Assembly: GCA_005217565.1 (NCBI GenBank)
Contig: SJCO01000015.1
Location: forward strand, 124,001 to 188,000
Reading direction: 5' to 3'
DNA: 64,000 bases
DNA from: Puteibacter caeruleilacunae
GTDB taxonomy: Bacteria; Bacteroidota; Bacteroidia; Bacteroidales; Prolixibacteraceae
Shown: piece by piece, positions 25,903 to 34,637 of the stretch
Position numbering within the stretch: the stretch's first letter is position 1
How the letters are laid out: each line of letters begins with the position of its first letter
The notes under the pieces: generated by a model
The model's database searches: none
The model's input: only the letters and a program-made list of their open reading frames with translations
Told to the model about the DNA's origin: nothing
Made by a program: the position numbers and the translations under genes

Positions 25903-27885
25903 CTAGTTAGGCAAAGAATTAGATTCAATCCTTTTTATTCGCAAATCATCAAGCAGTAAATCCTCCTTAGCTTGATTACTGAAAAAGAAGACCAAGTCTC
26001 CTTCTACTTGATCAGGGATGTCAAAATCAAAGTGGCTTTGTTCCCATTCATTATGATTGACATCGTCAATTTCAATGGTCCTCTTAAAACCTCCTTCCAC
26101 TGATAAATGGAATAATCCTTTGTGATGTTGTCCTGCGTTTTTAAACTCAAAACGAATATGATCGCCACCTTTAACATTCGGGATTGTAGTGCCCATTCCG
26201 TATGGGTTTTTATTGTTCAGCGTACAACATTTCTCATCTCCTTTTACAGTAATTGCCTTGCCTCCTGAAAAATACATGTAAGGATCTGAACTTAGAATGT
26301 ATTCTCCATCAGAACTCTGTTGCTCAACTGCACAGAAAATTTCATTTAGCTCATAATCCTTGTAAGGATCGTGCAAATTCCGCAAATCATAAAGTCTGAC
26401 TCCTTTATGCTCACAAATCATTTCTTTATAGAAACATTGAAACAATGAATGACTCATGTCTCTCGGATTCGATACCAATAAATATTTTGCACCATCTCCA
26501 ATCCGCTTCCATATTTTCGCGGGAGAAGTGTGCCCATCCAATCGTGTCCAACCACGTTGATTCATTAAATATAAAGTCATGGCATTTGTTGGATCAGACA
26601 ACGATACTACTGCATCTGTCCGATGAATACCATGCTGACGAAGTATCGGTTCCATCTCTTGATATACCAACAACTCCTTTAATGGTGTGTATTTATAGTC
26701 AATGCGACTGCGGACCTTCCCAATAGATATCAAACAAACGAGCATAAATATGCCAGCAACGATCGTTGATACCTTACTCGAATATCTCTTTTTCAGTATC
26801 ACAACAAACAACAGTAACAAACCAACAAAGAGCGGTAAAACCGGAGCAAAGTAATAATCGTGTTCTTTCATTTTAAAGATCCACATGGCAACATAACTTA
26901 GCACACCCACGAATAAAATCCCTAGATAGATTAGGACCTCCCTCTTTATCTTCCGCAAATTGAATAAAACAAAAATCAACGCAACGCCTAGAAAGTACCA
27001 CAGGTAGATCGAGAAATAATCTTTACCTCTCGCATTCCAAATATTTGTCAGCATAGTCTTTATCTGAAGCCAGGTAAAGTTCCAGGCAGGATAGATGTTA
27101 TTAGCGAAGTAAATACTACTATGCTTCTCATTATAACTAAAGGCATGTTTATACCATAAGAAGTTTATAAACAATGCCACGAAAATTGTTCCAAATAAAG
27201 ACAACCAATCTTTACGTTTCGCTTTTAAGAAAGGAATTACCAAAACACAGGTACAGCACAAAGCTATTACAGCAACGAGACTCGTAATTTTCATCAAACC
27301 TGCAAGACACACCATAACTCCAAAATAGATCAACGATCTCCTTCTCTCCTTTTGCAGAAACCTGTATGCATGATAAGCAGCAATAAGCATAAAGTTGAAC
27401 GCAGTGATATCTGTTATAAAGTTATTGGCATAATAGGAGTAAATAGTCGACATAAATGGCATAATTCCAATTAGCACAGCCCACAGGTAATCCTTTGTAA
27501 CATCATAAGCAAAGCGAAAAAGATAAAACATCCCCAAGAACGCAATAATCAAGTTGGTTAACCTAAACCAGAAATCATGATAACCAAATATTTTATACAA
27601 TATGGCGACTCCATAATATAACAACGGTGCTTCACTTACACTATAACCTGTTTGTCGATCGTCAGAACGAAGATTTAGCAACTCTGGCTGCCAGAAATCC
27701 ATCCCATTGGTATAATAGTTCAACGCAAAACTGGCAGAATCAGCCTGACGCCATGCATGCATTCCCTGAGGAGGATACTTTGTGGTTTTATGGTATTTAT
27801 AAACCGCTCCAACAAAAAGCATAATTACCACAAAACTGATTGTCCAATAAGTTGATTTATTCTTAAAGTAATTCAATGAAGACAT
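25903..27885 (-). CDS. GT39/ArnT-like polytopic glycosyltransferase
   Basis: 660 residues from the ATG at 27885; an upstream in-frame ATG at 27960 would add 25 polar residues before the first helix. About 11-12 transmembrane helices fill residues 10-410. The first periplasmic loop holds HAWRQADSASFALNYY, the position of the catalytic acidic residue in GT39/PMT and ArnT enzymes, which transfer sugars from polyprenyl-phosphate carriers. A periplasmic C-terminal domain of about 250 residues ends in a beta-sandwich. The acceptor (lipid A, protein or glycan) is unknown. Confidence 0.78.
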   Translation of the reverse strand: MSSLNYFKNKSTYWTISFVVIMLFVGAVYKYHKTTKYPPQGMHAWRQADSASFALNYYTNGMDFWQPELLNLRSDDRQTGYSVSEAPLLYYGVAILYKIFGYHDFWFRLTNLIIAFLGMFYLFRFAYDVTKDYLWAVLIGIMPFMSTIYSYYANNFITDITAFNFMLIAAYHAYRFLQKERRRSLIYFGVMVCLAGLMKITSLVAVIALCCTCVLVIPFLKAKRKDWLSLFGTIFVALFINFLWYKHAFSYNEKHSSIYFANNIYPAWNFTWLQIKTMLTNIWNARGKDYFSIYLWYFLGVALIFVLFNLRKIKREVLIYLGILFVGVLSYVAMWIFKMKEHDYYFAPVLPLFVGLLLLFVVILKKRYSSKVSTIVAGIFMLVCLISIGKVRSRIDYKYTPLKELLVYQEMEPILRQHGIHRTDAVVSLSDPTNAMTLYLMNQRGWTRLDGHTSPAKIWKRIGDGAKYLLVSNPRDMSHSLFQCFYKEMICEHKGVRLYDLRNLHDPYKDYELNEIFCAVEQQSSDGEYILSSDPYMYFSGGKAITVKGDEKCCTLNNKNPYGMGTTIPNVKGGDHIRFEFKNAGQHHKGLFHLSVEGGFKRTIEIDDVNHNEWEQSHFDFDIPDQVEGDLVFFFSNQAKEDLLLDDLRIKRIESNSLPN

Positions 27886-28103
27886 GTTAATTCTGACAAT
27901 TACTATTTTACTGGTATGCAATACGCTGCCATCATTTTTTAGAAACAGATAATCGGTCATTTTATTGTATCAATGAACAAAGATCTTAGAAAAATCAAAC
28001 AATGTTTTTCATACTAATATCTTTATGGAATATTTATCAAACAGTCTTGATATTTGCCAGAAAGCCTATATATTTACGGAACGATCATAAAAATAAATAC
28101 CTT

Positions 28104-30326
28104 ATGGCTGGCAAACTCATTAGTACTAAAGCCAACTTTGGCACTGCTCCTGTATTCTTAACTGCGTTATCAACAATCCTTGGTGCAATCCTATTTCTAC
28201 GTTTTGGATGGGCCGTTGGACAGGTTGGATTTCTTGGAGTAATCGGAATTATTATTCTTGGTCACTTGATTACCATACCTGCAGCGATGGCTGTTGCAGA
28301 AATTGCAACGAACCAAAAGGTGCAAGGAGGTGGTGCATATTATATCATTTCAAGATCGTTCGGACTCAATATTGGAGCAGCCATTGGTATCGCACTATAC
28401 CTCTCTCAAGCCATTAGTGTAGCATTTTATGTCATCGCGTTTGGAGAAGCCTTTGAACCTGTAATAGATTATATAAAGGAAGCTTATGCTATAGATATCT
28501 ATGATCGAAGAGTCATTACTCTACCAACGATGGCTTTACTATCGTTTCTGATCCTTACCAGAGGAGCTAATATGGGAATGAAAGCATTGTATGTGGTGGT
28601 AACAATCCTTTTAACCTCTATCGCATTCTTCTTTATGGGACACTCCGATATCTCTCCGGTAGAAATCAATTTCAATGCCCATATTTCAGAGCCTAAAGAT
28701 TTCTTTTATGTATTTACGATTATATTCCCCGCCTTTACGGGTTTGGCTGCAGGACTAGGTCTTTCAGGAGACCTAAAAGACCCTAAGAAATCAATACCTC
28801 GAGGCACTTTATGGGCTACAATTGTAGGAATGGTAGTCTATATTTTTGCTGCTTACAAGTTTAGTGTATCTGCTACTCCAGAAGCCTTGGCTGACGATCA
28901 GCTGATCATGAGTAGAATTGCCATATGGGGACCAATCATCCCTGTAGGATTAGCAGCAGCAACACTTTCATCAGCATTAGGCTCGATTATGGTAGCGCCA
29001 AGAACACTTCAGGCAATCGGTGTAGACGATATTTTCCCTAAAAAGGGATTTAACAAATGGTTGGCAAAAGGAAAGCCTGGCTCTAATGAACCTGTAAATG
29101 CATCGATCATATCAGTAATCATTGCCTTTTTCTTTGTGGTTATTGGTGATGTAAATATGGTTGCTCAAGTAATTTCAATGTTCTTCGTGGTGACCTATGG
29201 AGCAATCTGTCTGATTTCATTATTAGAGCACTTTGCCGCTGATCCTGCATACCGTCCAACATTCCGGTCGAGATGGTATCTATCTGCTATTGGTGCCTTT
29301 TTCTCATTTTGGCTAATGTTTAAGATGAACGCACCATATGCTACAGCCTCCTTGATAATTATGGGAATCATCTACCAGGTAATCTCGAAATACAGTAAAG
29401 ATAAACGCGGATTAAATAAACTATTCAGAGGTGTGGTCTTCCAGATGAGTCAATTCCTTCAGGTGTTTGCGCAAAGAGCAGACAAAGAGGATCGAGAAGT
29501 TAGTTGGCGTCCATTTGCTATCTGTATCTCTCACGACACCTTTAAACGAAGATCAGCATTTGATATGTTACGTTGGATCTCGTACAAGTATGGTTTTGGA
29601 ACCTACATTCATTTTATCAAAGGATTGTTGAATGAAGAGACCAGTCTTGAGTCTAAGCAATCCTTAAAACGACTAATCAACCTGGCTGGACATAGCAAAA
29701 ACAGAGTATATCTTGATACAATCATTTCGCCTTCATACACCTCAGCAATTGCACAGGTAGTCCAATTATCAGGCATTTCAGGCAAAGGGAACAACATGAT
29801 CTTGTTTGAGTTTTCAAGGTCAAAACCTGAGTCGTTAAATGATGCGATCAACAATTACAAATTAATCAATTCAGCAGGATTTGATATTTGTGTACTAAAC
29901 ACCAGCTACAAAAGCTTTGGTTATAAACAAGAGATTCACATTTGGATCAGTACTGATGATTATGAAAATGCAAACTTAATGATCCTATTGGGGTACATTA
30001 TTCTTGGTCACCCAGATTGGAAAAAAGGTTTCATAAAAATCTTTGCCCTCTATCCTGAAAATGAGCTAGAGCAAAAACGAGATGAATTAATTTCTCTAAT
30101 TAAATCTGGAAGAATACCAATTAGTACATCCAATGTAGAGATGATTCCGATTGTTGAAAACCAGAATAAGAAGCAAGTTATAGAGAAACATTCTGTAGAT
30201 GCCGATCTGTCGCTTATTGGATTTAGAAGTGAGACACTGGAAGAAGGAATGGAGCTATTTAGTGGCTATGGCGACATGGGTAACATCTTATTTGTAAGCT
30301 CAAATCAAGAAAAGGAAATAGATTAA
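28104..30326 (+). CDS. SLC12-like APC-superfamily transporter (cation-chloride-cotransporter type)
   Basis: 740 residues from the ATG at 28104 (MAGKLISTKANFGTAPVF). The ATG at 28002 lies in sequence that looks non-coding, and a weak -7-like GATATTTG sits at 28049-28056. Twelve transmembrane helices (about 15-440) carry the APC unwound-helix motifs TILGAILFLRFGWAVG and GGGAYYIISRSFG. A soluble C-terminal domain of about 290 residues resembles the SLC12 regulatory tail. The N-terminal helices match the Na-K-Cl/K-Cl cotransporter branch better than amino-acid permeases. The ion or solute moved is not determined from sequence. Confidence 0.82.
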   Translation: MAGKLISTKANFGTAPVFLTALSTILGAILFLRFGWAVGQVGFLGVIGIIILGHLITIPAAMAVAEIATNQKVQGGGAYYIISRSFGLNIGAAIGIALYLSQAISVAFYVIAFGEAFEPVIDYIKEAYAIDIYDRRVITLPTMALLSFLILTRGANMGMKALYVVVTILLTSIAFFFMGHSDISPVEINFNAHISEPKDFFYVFTIIFPAFTGLAAGLGLSGDLKDPKKSIPRGTLWATIVGMVVYIFAAYKFSVSATPEALADDQLIMSRIAIWGPIIPVGLAAATLSSALGSIMVAPRTLQAIGVDDIFPKKGFNKWLAKGKPGSNEPVNASIISVIIAFFFVVIGDVNMVAQVISMFFVVTYGAICLISLLEHFAADPAYRPTFRSRWYLSAIGAFFSFWLMFKMNAPYATASLIIMGIIYQVISKYSKDKRGLNKLFRGVVFQMSQFLQVFAQRADKEDREVSWRPFAICISHDTFKRRSAFDMLRWISYKYGFGTYIHFIKGLLNEETSLESKQSLKRLINLAGHSKNRVYLDTIISPSYTSAIAQVVQLSGISGKGNNMILFEFSRSKPESLNDAINNYKLINSAGFDICVLNTSYKSFGYKQEIHIWISTDDYENANLMILLGYIILGHPDWKKGFIKIFALYPENELEQKRDELISLIKSGRIPISTSNVEMIPIVENQNKKQVIEKHSVDADLSLIGFRSETLEEGMELFSGYGDMGNILFVSSNQEKEID

Positions 30327-30413
30327 GACAACTAAATTACCGTTAATTGCGTTATGCTTTATAATCACACATGTGGTTATGTGGATCTTGAATGCTCAAA
30401 ATTCGTGCTTTTA

Positions 30414-30434
30414 AGAGGTATCTGATATACCTCT
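30414..30434 (+). terminator. Probable hairpin terminator after the transporter gene
   Basis: AGAGGTAT (30414-30421), loop CTGAT, ATACCTCT (30427-30434): an 8-bp stem followed by T-rich but interrupted sequence. A 20-bp dyad ATAATCACAC/ATGTGGTTAT (30361-30380) lies just upstream. Confidence 0.4.
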
Positions 30435-30494
30435 CTGCGATTCTTTTATTCTAAAAGATATAAGTATCACGCAAAATCTTAAGTCTTATCTATA

Positions 30495-31073
30495 ATGAAA
30501 AGTATTCGAATAATTTTCGTTGCATGTGCCCTAATACTTGGAGCACAAAGTTGTTATGGTCCTTTCCAACTAACTAGAAATCTTCATGAATGGAATGGAA
30601 CTGTTGGTGATAAATTTACAAATTCACTTGTCTTTTTTGCATTTGTGGTTATCCCTGTTTATGAGGTAACAATTTTAGTTGATGGAGTTGTTTTAAACAC
30701 GATAGAATTCTGGACTGGCAACAATCCTATTGCCATGAAAGAAGGAGAAGTAAAAACAAAAAAAGTTCGAAGCAAGGGAAATACTTATTTGATAACAGCA
30801 TCGCATTGCAGGTATGATATTGAAATTATTGCAGGAGATGCTAGCGGACAAAAGGCTACACTGATATATGAAAAGACAGATGAAAGTTGGAACTTACTTA
30901 CACCACATGGTCTTAAAAAGCTAGTCCGCAAAAACAACAACAAGCTAGAGAAAAGTACCTTAATTGATATATTCAGGCCTGATGGAACATTTATCACGTT
31001 AAACGCTGAAACAACATCAGCTCAAGAAGTTCAACAGTTATTAATGCCTGAACTGTTAACAGTGGTTGAATAA
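30495..31073 (+). CDS. DUF3332-family exported protein
   Basis: 192 residues. The lipoprotein-like signal ends GAQSC (Cys20), followed by YGPFQLTRNLHEWNGTVGDKF, the hallmark start of DUF3332. A hydrophobic stretch VFFAFVVIPVYEVTILVDGVVLNTIEFWTG follows, then a soluble C-terminal half. The family is common in Bacteroidota and proteobacteria with no known function. It stands alone between two non-coding gaps. Confidence 0.85.
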   Translation: MKSIRIIFVACALILGAQSCYGPFQLTRNLHEWNGTVGDKFTNSLVFFAFVVIPVYEVTILVDGVVLNTIEFWTGNNPIAMKEGEVKTKKVRSKGNTYLITASHCRYDIEIIAGDASGQKATLIYEKTDESWNLLTPHGLKKLVRKNNNKLEKSTLIDIFRPDGTFITLNAETTSAQEVQQLLMPELLTVVE

Positions 31074-31401
31074 TAGGTCGGGGGTAAGCTTATGCTACCA
31101 CCCAGTAGTCCCCTATTATCCCTCTCTACCTACCCCCTACCTAATACACTAGTAAATTCCTCGAGTTTTAGAGGTATTTAGGCAGGGGGTATCCATAATC
31201 GAATTATATTTACGCAAATGAGTTTCGGGTGCTTAATGTTTAACCTTTTAACTTTTTTGTTGTTGTGGTTACAATATTCTTCCTAGTTTTGTTTGCATAA
31301 CATTGTATAAGAAATAGATATTTGGAGATTAAGAACAATAAACTAGTTACACTTAGGGTTCTTATTTTCAAACACATTGACATTAATTTGAAAAAATAAC
31401 A
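31074..31401. other. 328-bp intergenic region with large inverted repeat and coaD promoter
   Basis: The left half is unusually G/C-homopolymeric. GGGGGTA (31080-31086), TACCCCCTACCTAA (31131-31144) and TTAGGCAGGGGGTA (31178-31191) can form two mutually exclusive hairpins; the second has a 14-bp stem with one mismatch and an inner CCTC/GAGG. The right half holds a probable promoter for coaD. No reading frame is evident. Confidence 0.6.
31260..31291 (+). promoter_or_regulatory. Candidate promoter of coaD
   Basis: TTG (31260-31262), a 21-bp spacer and TAGTTTTG (31284-31291), which fits TAnnTTTG. The leader to coaD would be about 100 nt. Confidence 0.4.
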
Positions 31402-31884
31402 ATGGAGAGAATTGCAATTTTCCCAGGATCATTTGATCCATTTACAATTGGTCATGAGTCGATTGTTAAAAGAGCATTACCGATGTTTGATAAGATCATC
31501 ATCATGATTGGATATAACTCAAACAAAAAGTCATTCTTCCCTTTGGAGACCAGGAAAGAATGGATTGAAAGAGCTTTTGACGGTGAACCTAAGATTTCGG
31601 TTGATATTCATGAAGGATTAACTGTTGATTTCTGTAAGAAAGTGAAGGCCCAATACATCCTACGCGGTTTAAGAACATCGGCAGATTTTGAATATGAGAG
31701 GGCGATTGCTCAGGTTAACAAGTTAATGCACGAAGGTATTGAATCGGTATTTTTATTGACAAAACCTGAACATACTCCTGTTGCATCAACCATCGTTCGA
31801 GATATTATTTTCCATGATGGAAATGCAGATCAATTTTTACCATCAGGTGTCACTAGTGAAGAATTAAAAGCTGCCCGTCAATAG
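31402..31884 (+). CDS. coaD: Phosphopantetheine adenylyltransferase
   Basis: 160 residues, full length. It transfers AMP from ATP to 4'-phosphopantetheine, the fourth step of coenzyme A synthesis. The nucleotidyltransferase motif PGSFDPFTIGH is at 8-18 (TIGH 15-18), ILRGLRTSADFEYE is the substrate-binding segment, and the C-terminal motif is PVASTIVRDI. The stop codon lies in the loop of a 7-bp hairpin, CTGCCCG/CGGGCAG (31871-31891). A TlpA-like gene follows at 28 bp. Confidence 0.97.
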   Translation: MERIAIFPGSFDPFTIGHESIVKRALPMFDKIIIMIGYNSNKKSFFPLETRKEWIERAFDGEPKISVDIHEGLTVDFCKKVKAQYILRGLRTSADFEYERAIAQVNKLMHEGIESVFLLTKPEHTPVASTIVRDIIFHDGNADQFLPSGVTSEELKAARQ

Positions 31885-31912
31885 CGGGCAGATCTGATAA
31901 AAGAGATTAACA

Positions 31913-33349
31913 ATGAAAAAAAAAATAGCTCTCCTATACTGTCTTCTTCTATTTTGTTTTTCTATTCAGTTAAAAGCTAAAGAAACAAGGATCTTTGGAA
32001 ATGCACCATCATATGCATCTAAAGAAATCGTATTCTTTACGCTCCCCGATCACATAACATTAACACCTCAGAAGTATCCCCCAGTAAAGGTGAGTCCTAC
32101 TGGTGATTTTTCTTTCACCGTTGATTGTAAAGAAACTGCTCCAATATATCTTGATCTGGAAAAGCTTCAAGGCTTTTTATTTATTCAACCCTCACATGAA
32201 TATAAAATATTGCTTCCTCCATTTACTGGCAAGACAGCAATGGATAAGGCTAACGCTTATTTCAAGCCAACTCCAATCCATATAAAGGTAGTTGATGCTC
32301 CTGCTAATTCATTAAACAAGGCAATCAACAAACTTGAATTCACATTCAATAATGCTTTGCAACGATCGATTCAGTCGTTAGTCTATAGAAAATCAAAAGC
32401 AGCTAAAGAACAACTACTTAAAGTCATTGACGATCAAAGTACCGCGAGTCCGGAACCATATTACAAAGCGTATCAGCAGTATTTAAAAGATTATACCGAA
32501 GCATTAACATTCTCAGGAAAAGAGAAAGAATTTGTACAACAGCAACTTTCTTCGTCACCTGTGGGTTATGAATATTCATGCTATAAGGAGCTATTTGAAT
32601 TGGTAGCCAAAAACTATTTGAAGACATCAAAAACTACCATCAATAACACCCCAATTCAAAGCTATATTAATCAGGGTAACTACAACATGGTAGCAAAAGC
32701 CCTGAAAAGCGTCGGTATATCATCGGTTGAATTTTCAGAATACTTGATGTTGCAGAATTTATATTCGGGATTTTTCAACAACTATTATAGTCGCAAAGGA
32801 ATTCTGAAAATTATCGAACACATCAAAAACAATACCTCATCAAAACGGCACCAGTTAATTGCATCTAATATTTATAATAAATTAACAATGCTTGCCGAGG
32901 GAAGTGTAGCACCAACATTCGAACTTCTTAATAACCAACAAGAATTAGTAAAACTCAATCAGCTAAAAGGGAAGTATATTTATCTATGTTTTTTGAATAC
33001 CTCAGAACGTGTGAGTCAGGAAATGCTTAAGTTCTTAACTCAACTAAATGGAAAATATTCAGAGCAATTAGAGATTGTTTGTCTGGCCTTTGATAAAGAT
33101 TTTGAAGCTGCATCTAAACTTTTTAAGGATAAAGGATATCAATTCAAATTGTTAAAAGCCTCGGGGCATGAAAAATTGATGCAACAGTATAATGTAGTTA
33201 CATTTCCGGCTTTTGTATTACTTGATAAAGATGCAACGATAAAAGCTGCTCCTGCCAGATCTCCTACTGAGAATTTTGAAAAACAATTGGTCACCTTTTT
33301 GCACCAGGATAGATTAAGCAGATTTAAATCTCAGAGTACAAGAAAATAA
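31913..33349 (+). CDS. Exported protein with thioredoxin-like domain lacking the CxxC motif
   Basis: 478 residues with a signal peptide (1-22, ending LKA-K). Residues about 25-320 are an uncharacterised region like the N-terminal half of Bacteroidota TlpA/DUF4369-type proteins. The C-terminal 135 residues are a redoxin/thioredoxin fold (APTFELLNNQQELVKLNQLKGKYIYL ... VVTFPAFVLLDKDA with the cis-Pro). Where an active thioredoxin has WCxxC, this protein has NTSERVS, so both redox cysteines are missing. It should bind or scaffold, not exchange disulfides. It lies 28 bp downstream of coaD. Confidence 0.75.
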   Translation: MKKKIALLYCLLLFCFSIQLKAKETRIFGNAPSYASKEIVFFTLPDHITLTPQKYPPVKVSPTGDFSFTVDCKETAPIYLDLEKLQGFLFIQPSHEYKILLPPFTGKTAMDKANAYFKPTPIHIKVVDAPANSLNKAINKLEFTFNNALQRSIQSLVYRKSKAAKEQLLKVIDDQSTASPEPYYKAYQQYLKDYTEALTFSGKEKEFVQQQLSSSPVGYEYSCYKELFELVAKNYLKTSKTTINNTPIQSYINQGNYNMVAKALKSVGISSVEFSEYLMLQNLYSGFFNNYYSRKGILKIIEHIKNNTSSKRHQLIASNIYNKLTMLAEGSVAPTFELLNNQQELVKLNQLKGKYIYLCFLNTSERVSQEMLKFLTQLNGKYSEQLEIVCLAFDKDFEAASKLFKDKGYQFKLLKASGHEKLMQQYNVVTFPAFVLLDKDATIKAAPARSPTENFEKQLVTFLHQDRLSRFKSQSTRK

Positions 33350-33390
33350 CATCTGTGTCGATTTTGAATTTCTCATTAAAAAAAACTTAG

Positions 33391-33398
33391 TATTTTTG
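33391..33398 (+). promoter_or_regulatory. -7 element of pyrE
   Basis: TATTTTTG fits TAnnTTTG and ends 34 bp before the pyrE ATG. The nearest TTTG (33363-33366) is at 24-bp spacing, longer than usual. Confidence 0.4.
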
Positions 33399-33432
33399 TA
33401 TGAAATTTAGGTCAACATAAAGAAATACTACC

Positions 33433-34065
33433 ATGGAAGAAATTCAAAGTGCAGTAGCAAAAAAACTTCTGGAAATTAACACCATTAAAGTTCAGCCCAA
33501 AAATCCATTTACATGGGCATCAGGATGGAATGCACCAATTTACTGTGATAACAGAAAAATTCTTTCTTATCCTGAAACACGCGATTTTATTTGCAAGCAA
33601 TTTTGCGCATTAATCCGTGAGAAATATCCTGAAGCAGAAGTAATAGCTGGCGTTGCAACTGGTGCCATTGCACATGGAGCATTAGTAGCTCACGAGCTAG
33701 GTCTTCCGTTTATTTACATCCGTACGAAGCCAAAAGGACACGGGCTGGAAAACCTTATTGAAGGAGACCTTCAACCAGGTAAAAAAGTTGTTATTATTGA
33801 GGATCTTGTATCAACCGGAATGAGTAGCTTACATGCTGCTGATGCTGTTAGCAATTTCGGTGGAGATATTCTTGGAATGCTTGCAATTTTCACTTACAAC
33901 TTCCCTGTTGCTAATGAAAACTTTGCAGCTAAAGGAATTGAACTTACTACATTAAGTAGATATCAGGTTCTAATTAACCAAGCTCTTGAAATGGGTGAGG
34001 TTTCAGAGAATGATATTGAAAGTTTAATGTCGTGGAGAGAAGATCCTGCTAACTGGGGAAAATAA
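33433..34065 (+). CDS. pyrE: Orotate phosphoribosyltransferase
   Basis: 210 residues. It converts orotate and PRPP to OMP in pyrimidine synthesis. The PRPP-binding motif VVIIEDLVSTGMSS is near 118-131, the orotate-contacting FTWASGWNAPIYCDNR is at 26-41, and the flexible-loop lysines are in RTKPKGHG. It is monocistronic, with its own -7 element and a terminator that overlaps the next promoter. Confidence 0.96.
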   Translation: MEEIQSAVAKKLLEINTIKVQPKNPFTWASGWNAPIYCDNRKILSYPETRDFICKQFCALIREKYPEAEVIAGVATGAIAHGALVAHELGLPFIYIRTKPKGHGLENLIEGDLQPGKKVVIIEDLVSTGMSSLHAADAVSNFGGDILGMLAIFTYNFPVANENFAAKGIELTTLSRYQVLINQALEMGEVSENDIESLMSWREDPANWGK

Positions 34066-34080
34066 TTCTCGAAGATTTTA

Positions 34081-34088
34081 TACTTTTG
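34081..34088 (+). promoter_or_regulatory. -7 element of the SRPBCC gene, embedded before the pyrE terminator
   Basis: TACTTTTG followed by CAG matches the Bacteroidota -7 element very well. Its predicted start, about 34094, lies inside the 5' arm of the adjacent terminator stem. The -33 region is weak. Confidence 0.45.
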
Positions 34089-34090
34089 CA

Positions 34091-34120
34091 GCCGTCTGCC
34101 TGGTGGTAGATGGCTTTTTT
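34091..34120 (+). terminator. Terminator of pyrE
   Basis: GCCGTCT (34091-34097) and AGATGGC (34108-34114) pair over 7 bp (one G-U) around a 10-nt loop, followed by six T. It starts 25 bp after the pyrE stop. Confidence 0.7.
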
Positions 34121-34137
34121 ATTTAAATAAGAACGAT

Positions 34138-34587
34138 ATGGCAACTTGCGAGTACGTTAGTGATATTAAAATAATCAATAACAATCAGGAGATCATCTTC
34201 AATTATCTTTCAAGCTTTGAAAATCTTCAGAATTATCTAACTGAAGAGAATATGGACAAGCTTGGAGAAAAAGTACCTAAATTGAAAATCAAAGATTTCA
34301 AATCAGATGCAGACTCTTGTAGTTTTACTGTTGATGGATTTGGAGAGACTGGATTAAGAATTGTTGATCGTGAAGCTCCTAAAAACATAAAGATTACAGG
34401 AAATGGAACCGTACCTTTCCAATTCAATTTTTGGATTCAATTACTTCCTGTACAGGAATACCAGACCAAATTAAGGTTGACCCTTCGTGCAGATCTTAAC
34501 ATGATGATGAAAATGATGATTGGCAATAAGTTAAAAGATGGTATCAATCAGTTGGCCGATACTTTAACCGCTTTGCCATATAAATAA
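34138..34587 (+). CDS. SRPBCC (START-like) family protein
   Basis: 149 residues of one helix-grip domain: a strand with YVSDIKIINNNQEIIFNYLSSFENLQNYL, a Ser-rich sheet, and a long C-terminal helix LKDGINQLADTLTALP. Such proteins enclose hydrophobic ligands or form oligomeric cavities; the ligand here is unknown. No signal peptide, so it is cytoplasmic. It is convergent with birA across a perfect 15-bp hairpin. Confidence 0.8.
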   Translation: MATCEYVSDIKIINNNQEIIFNYLSSFENLQNYLTEENMDKLGEKVPKLKIKDFKSDADSCSFTVDGFGETGLRIVDREAPKNIKITGNGTVPFQFNFWIQLLPVQEYQTKLRLTLRADLNMMMKMMIGNKLKDGINQLADTLTALPYK

Positions 34588-34597
34588 TGATATTTTC

Positions 34598-34637
34598 TCA
34601 AAGAGGTGGAATTATAAAACATATTCCACCTCTTTGA
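34598..34637. terminator. Bidirectional hairpin between SRPBCC gene and birA
   Basis: TCAAAGAGGTGGAAT (34598-34612) and ATTCCACCTCTTTGA (34623-34637) form a perfect 15-bp stem with a 10-nt loop. The right arm encodes the last residues of BirA. Neither side has a long T run, so it may act by blocking converging transcripts or by protecting 3' ends. Confidence 0.65.

Noticed and set aside
25656-25928. 90-codon minus-strand frame in the 25.4-25.9 kb gap
   Set aside because: No signal, domain or family pattern; composition is that of intergenic sequence, and it overlaps the end of the glycosyltransferase gene.
28002-28103. Earlier ATG for the SLC12-like transporter
   Set aside because: The additional 34 residues lack similarity to the family N-terminus, and the region looks like promoter/leader sequence.
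30361-30380. 20-bp dyad ATAATCACAC/ATGTGGTTAT
   Set aside because: Loop is too tight for a stable RNA hairpin and there is no T run; kept only as a note beside the nearby terminator.
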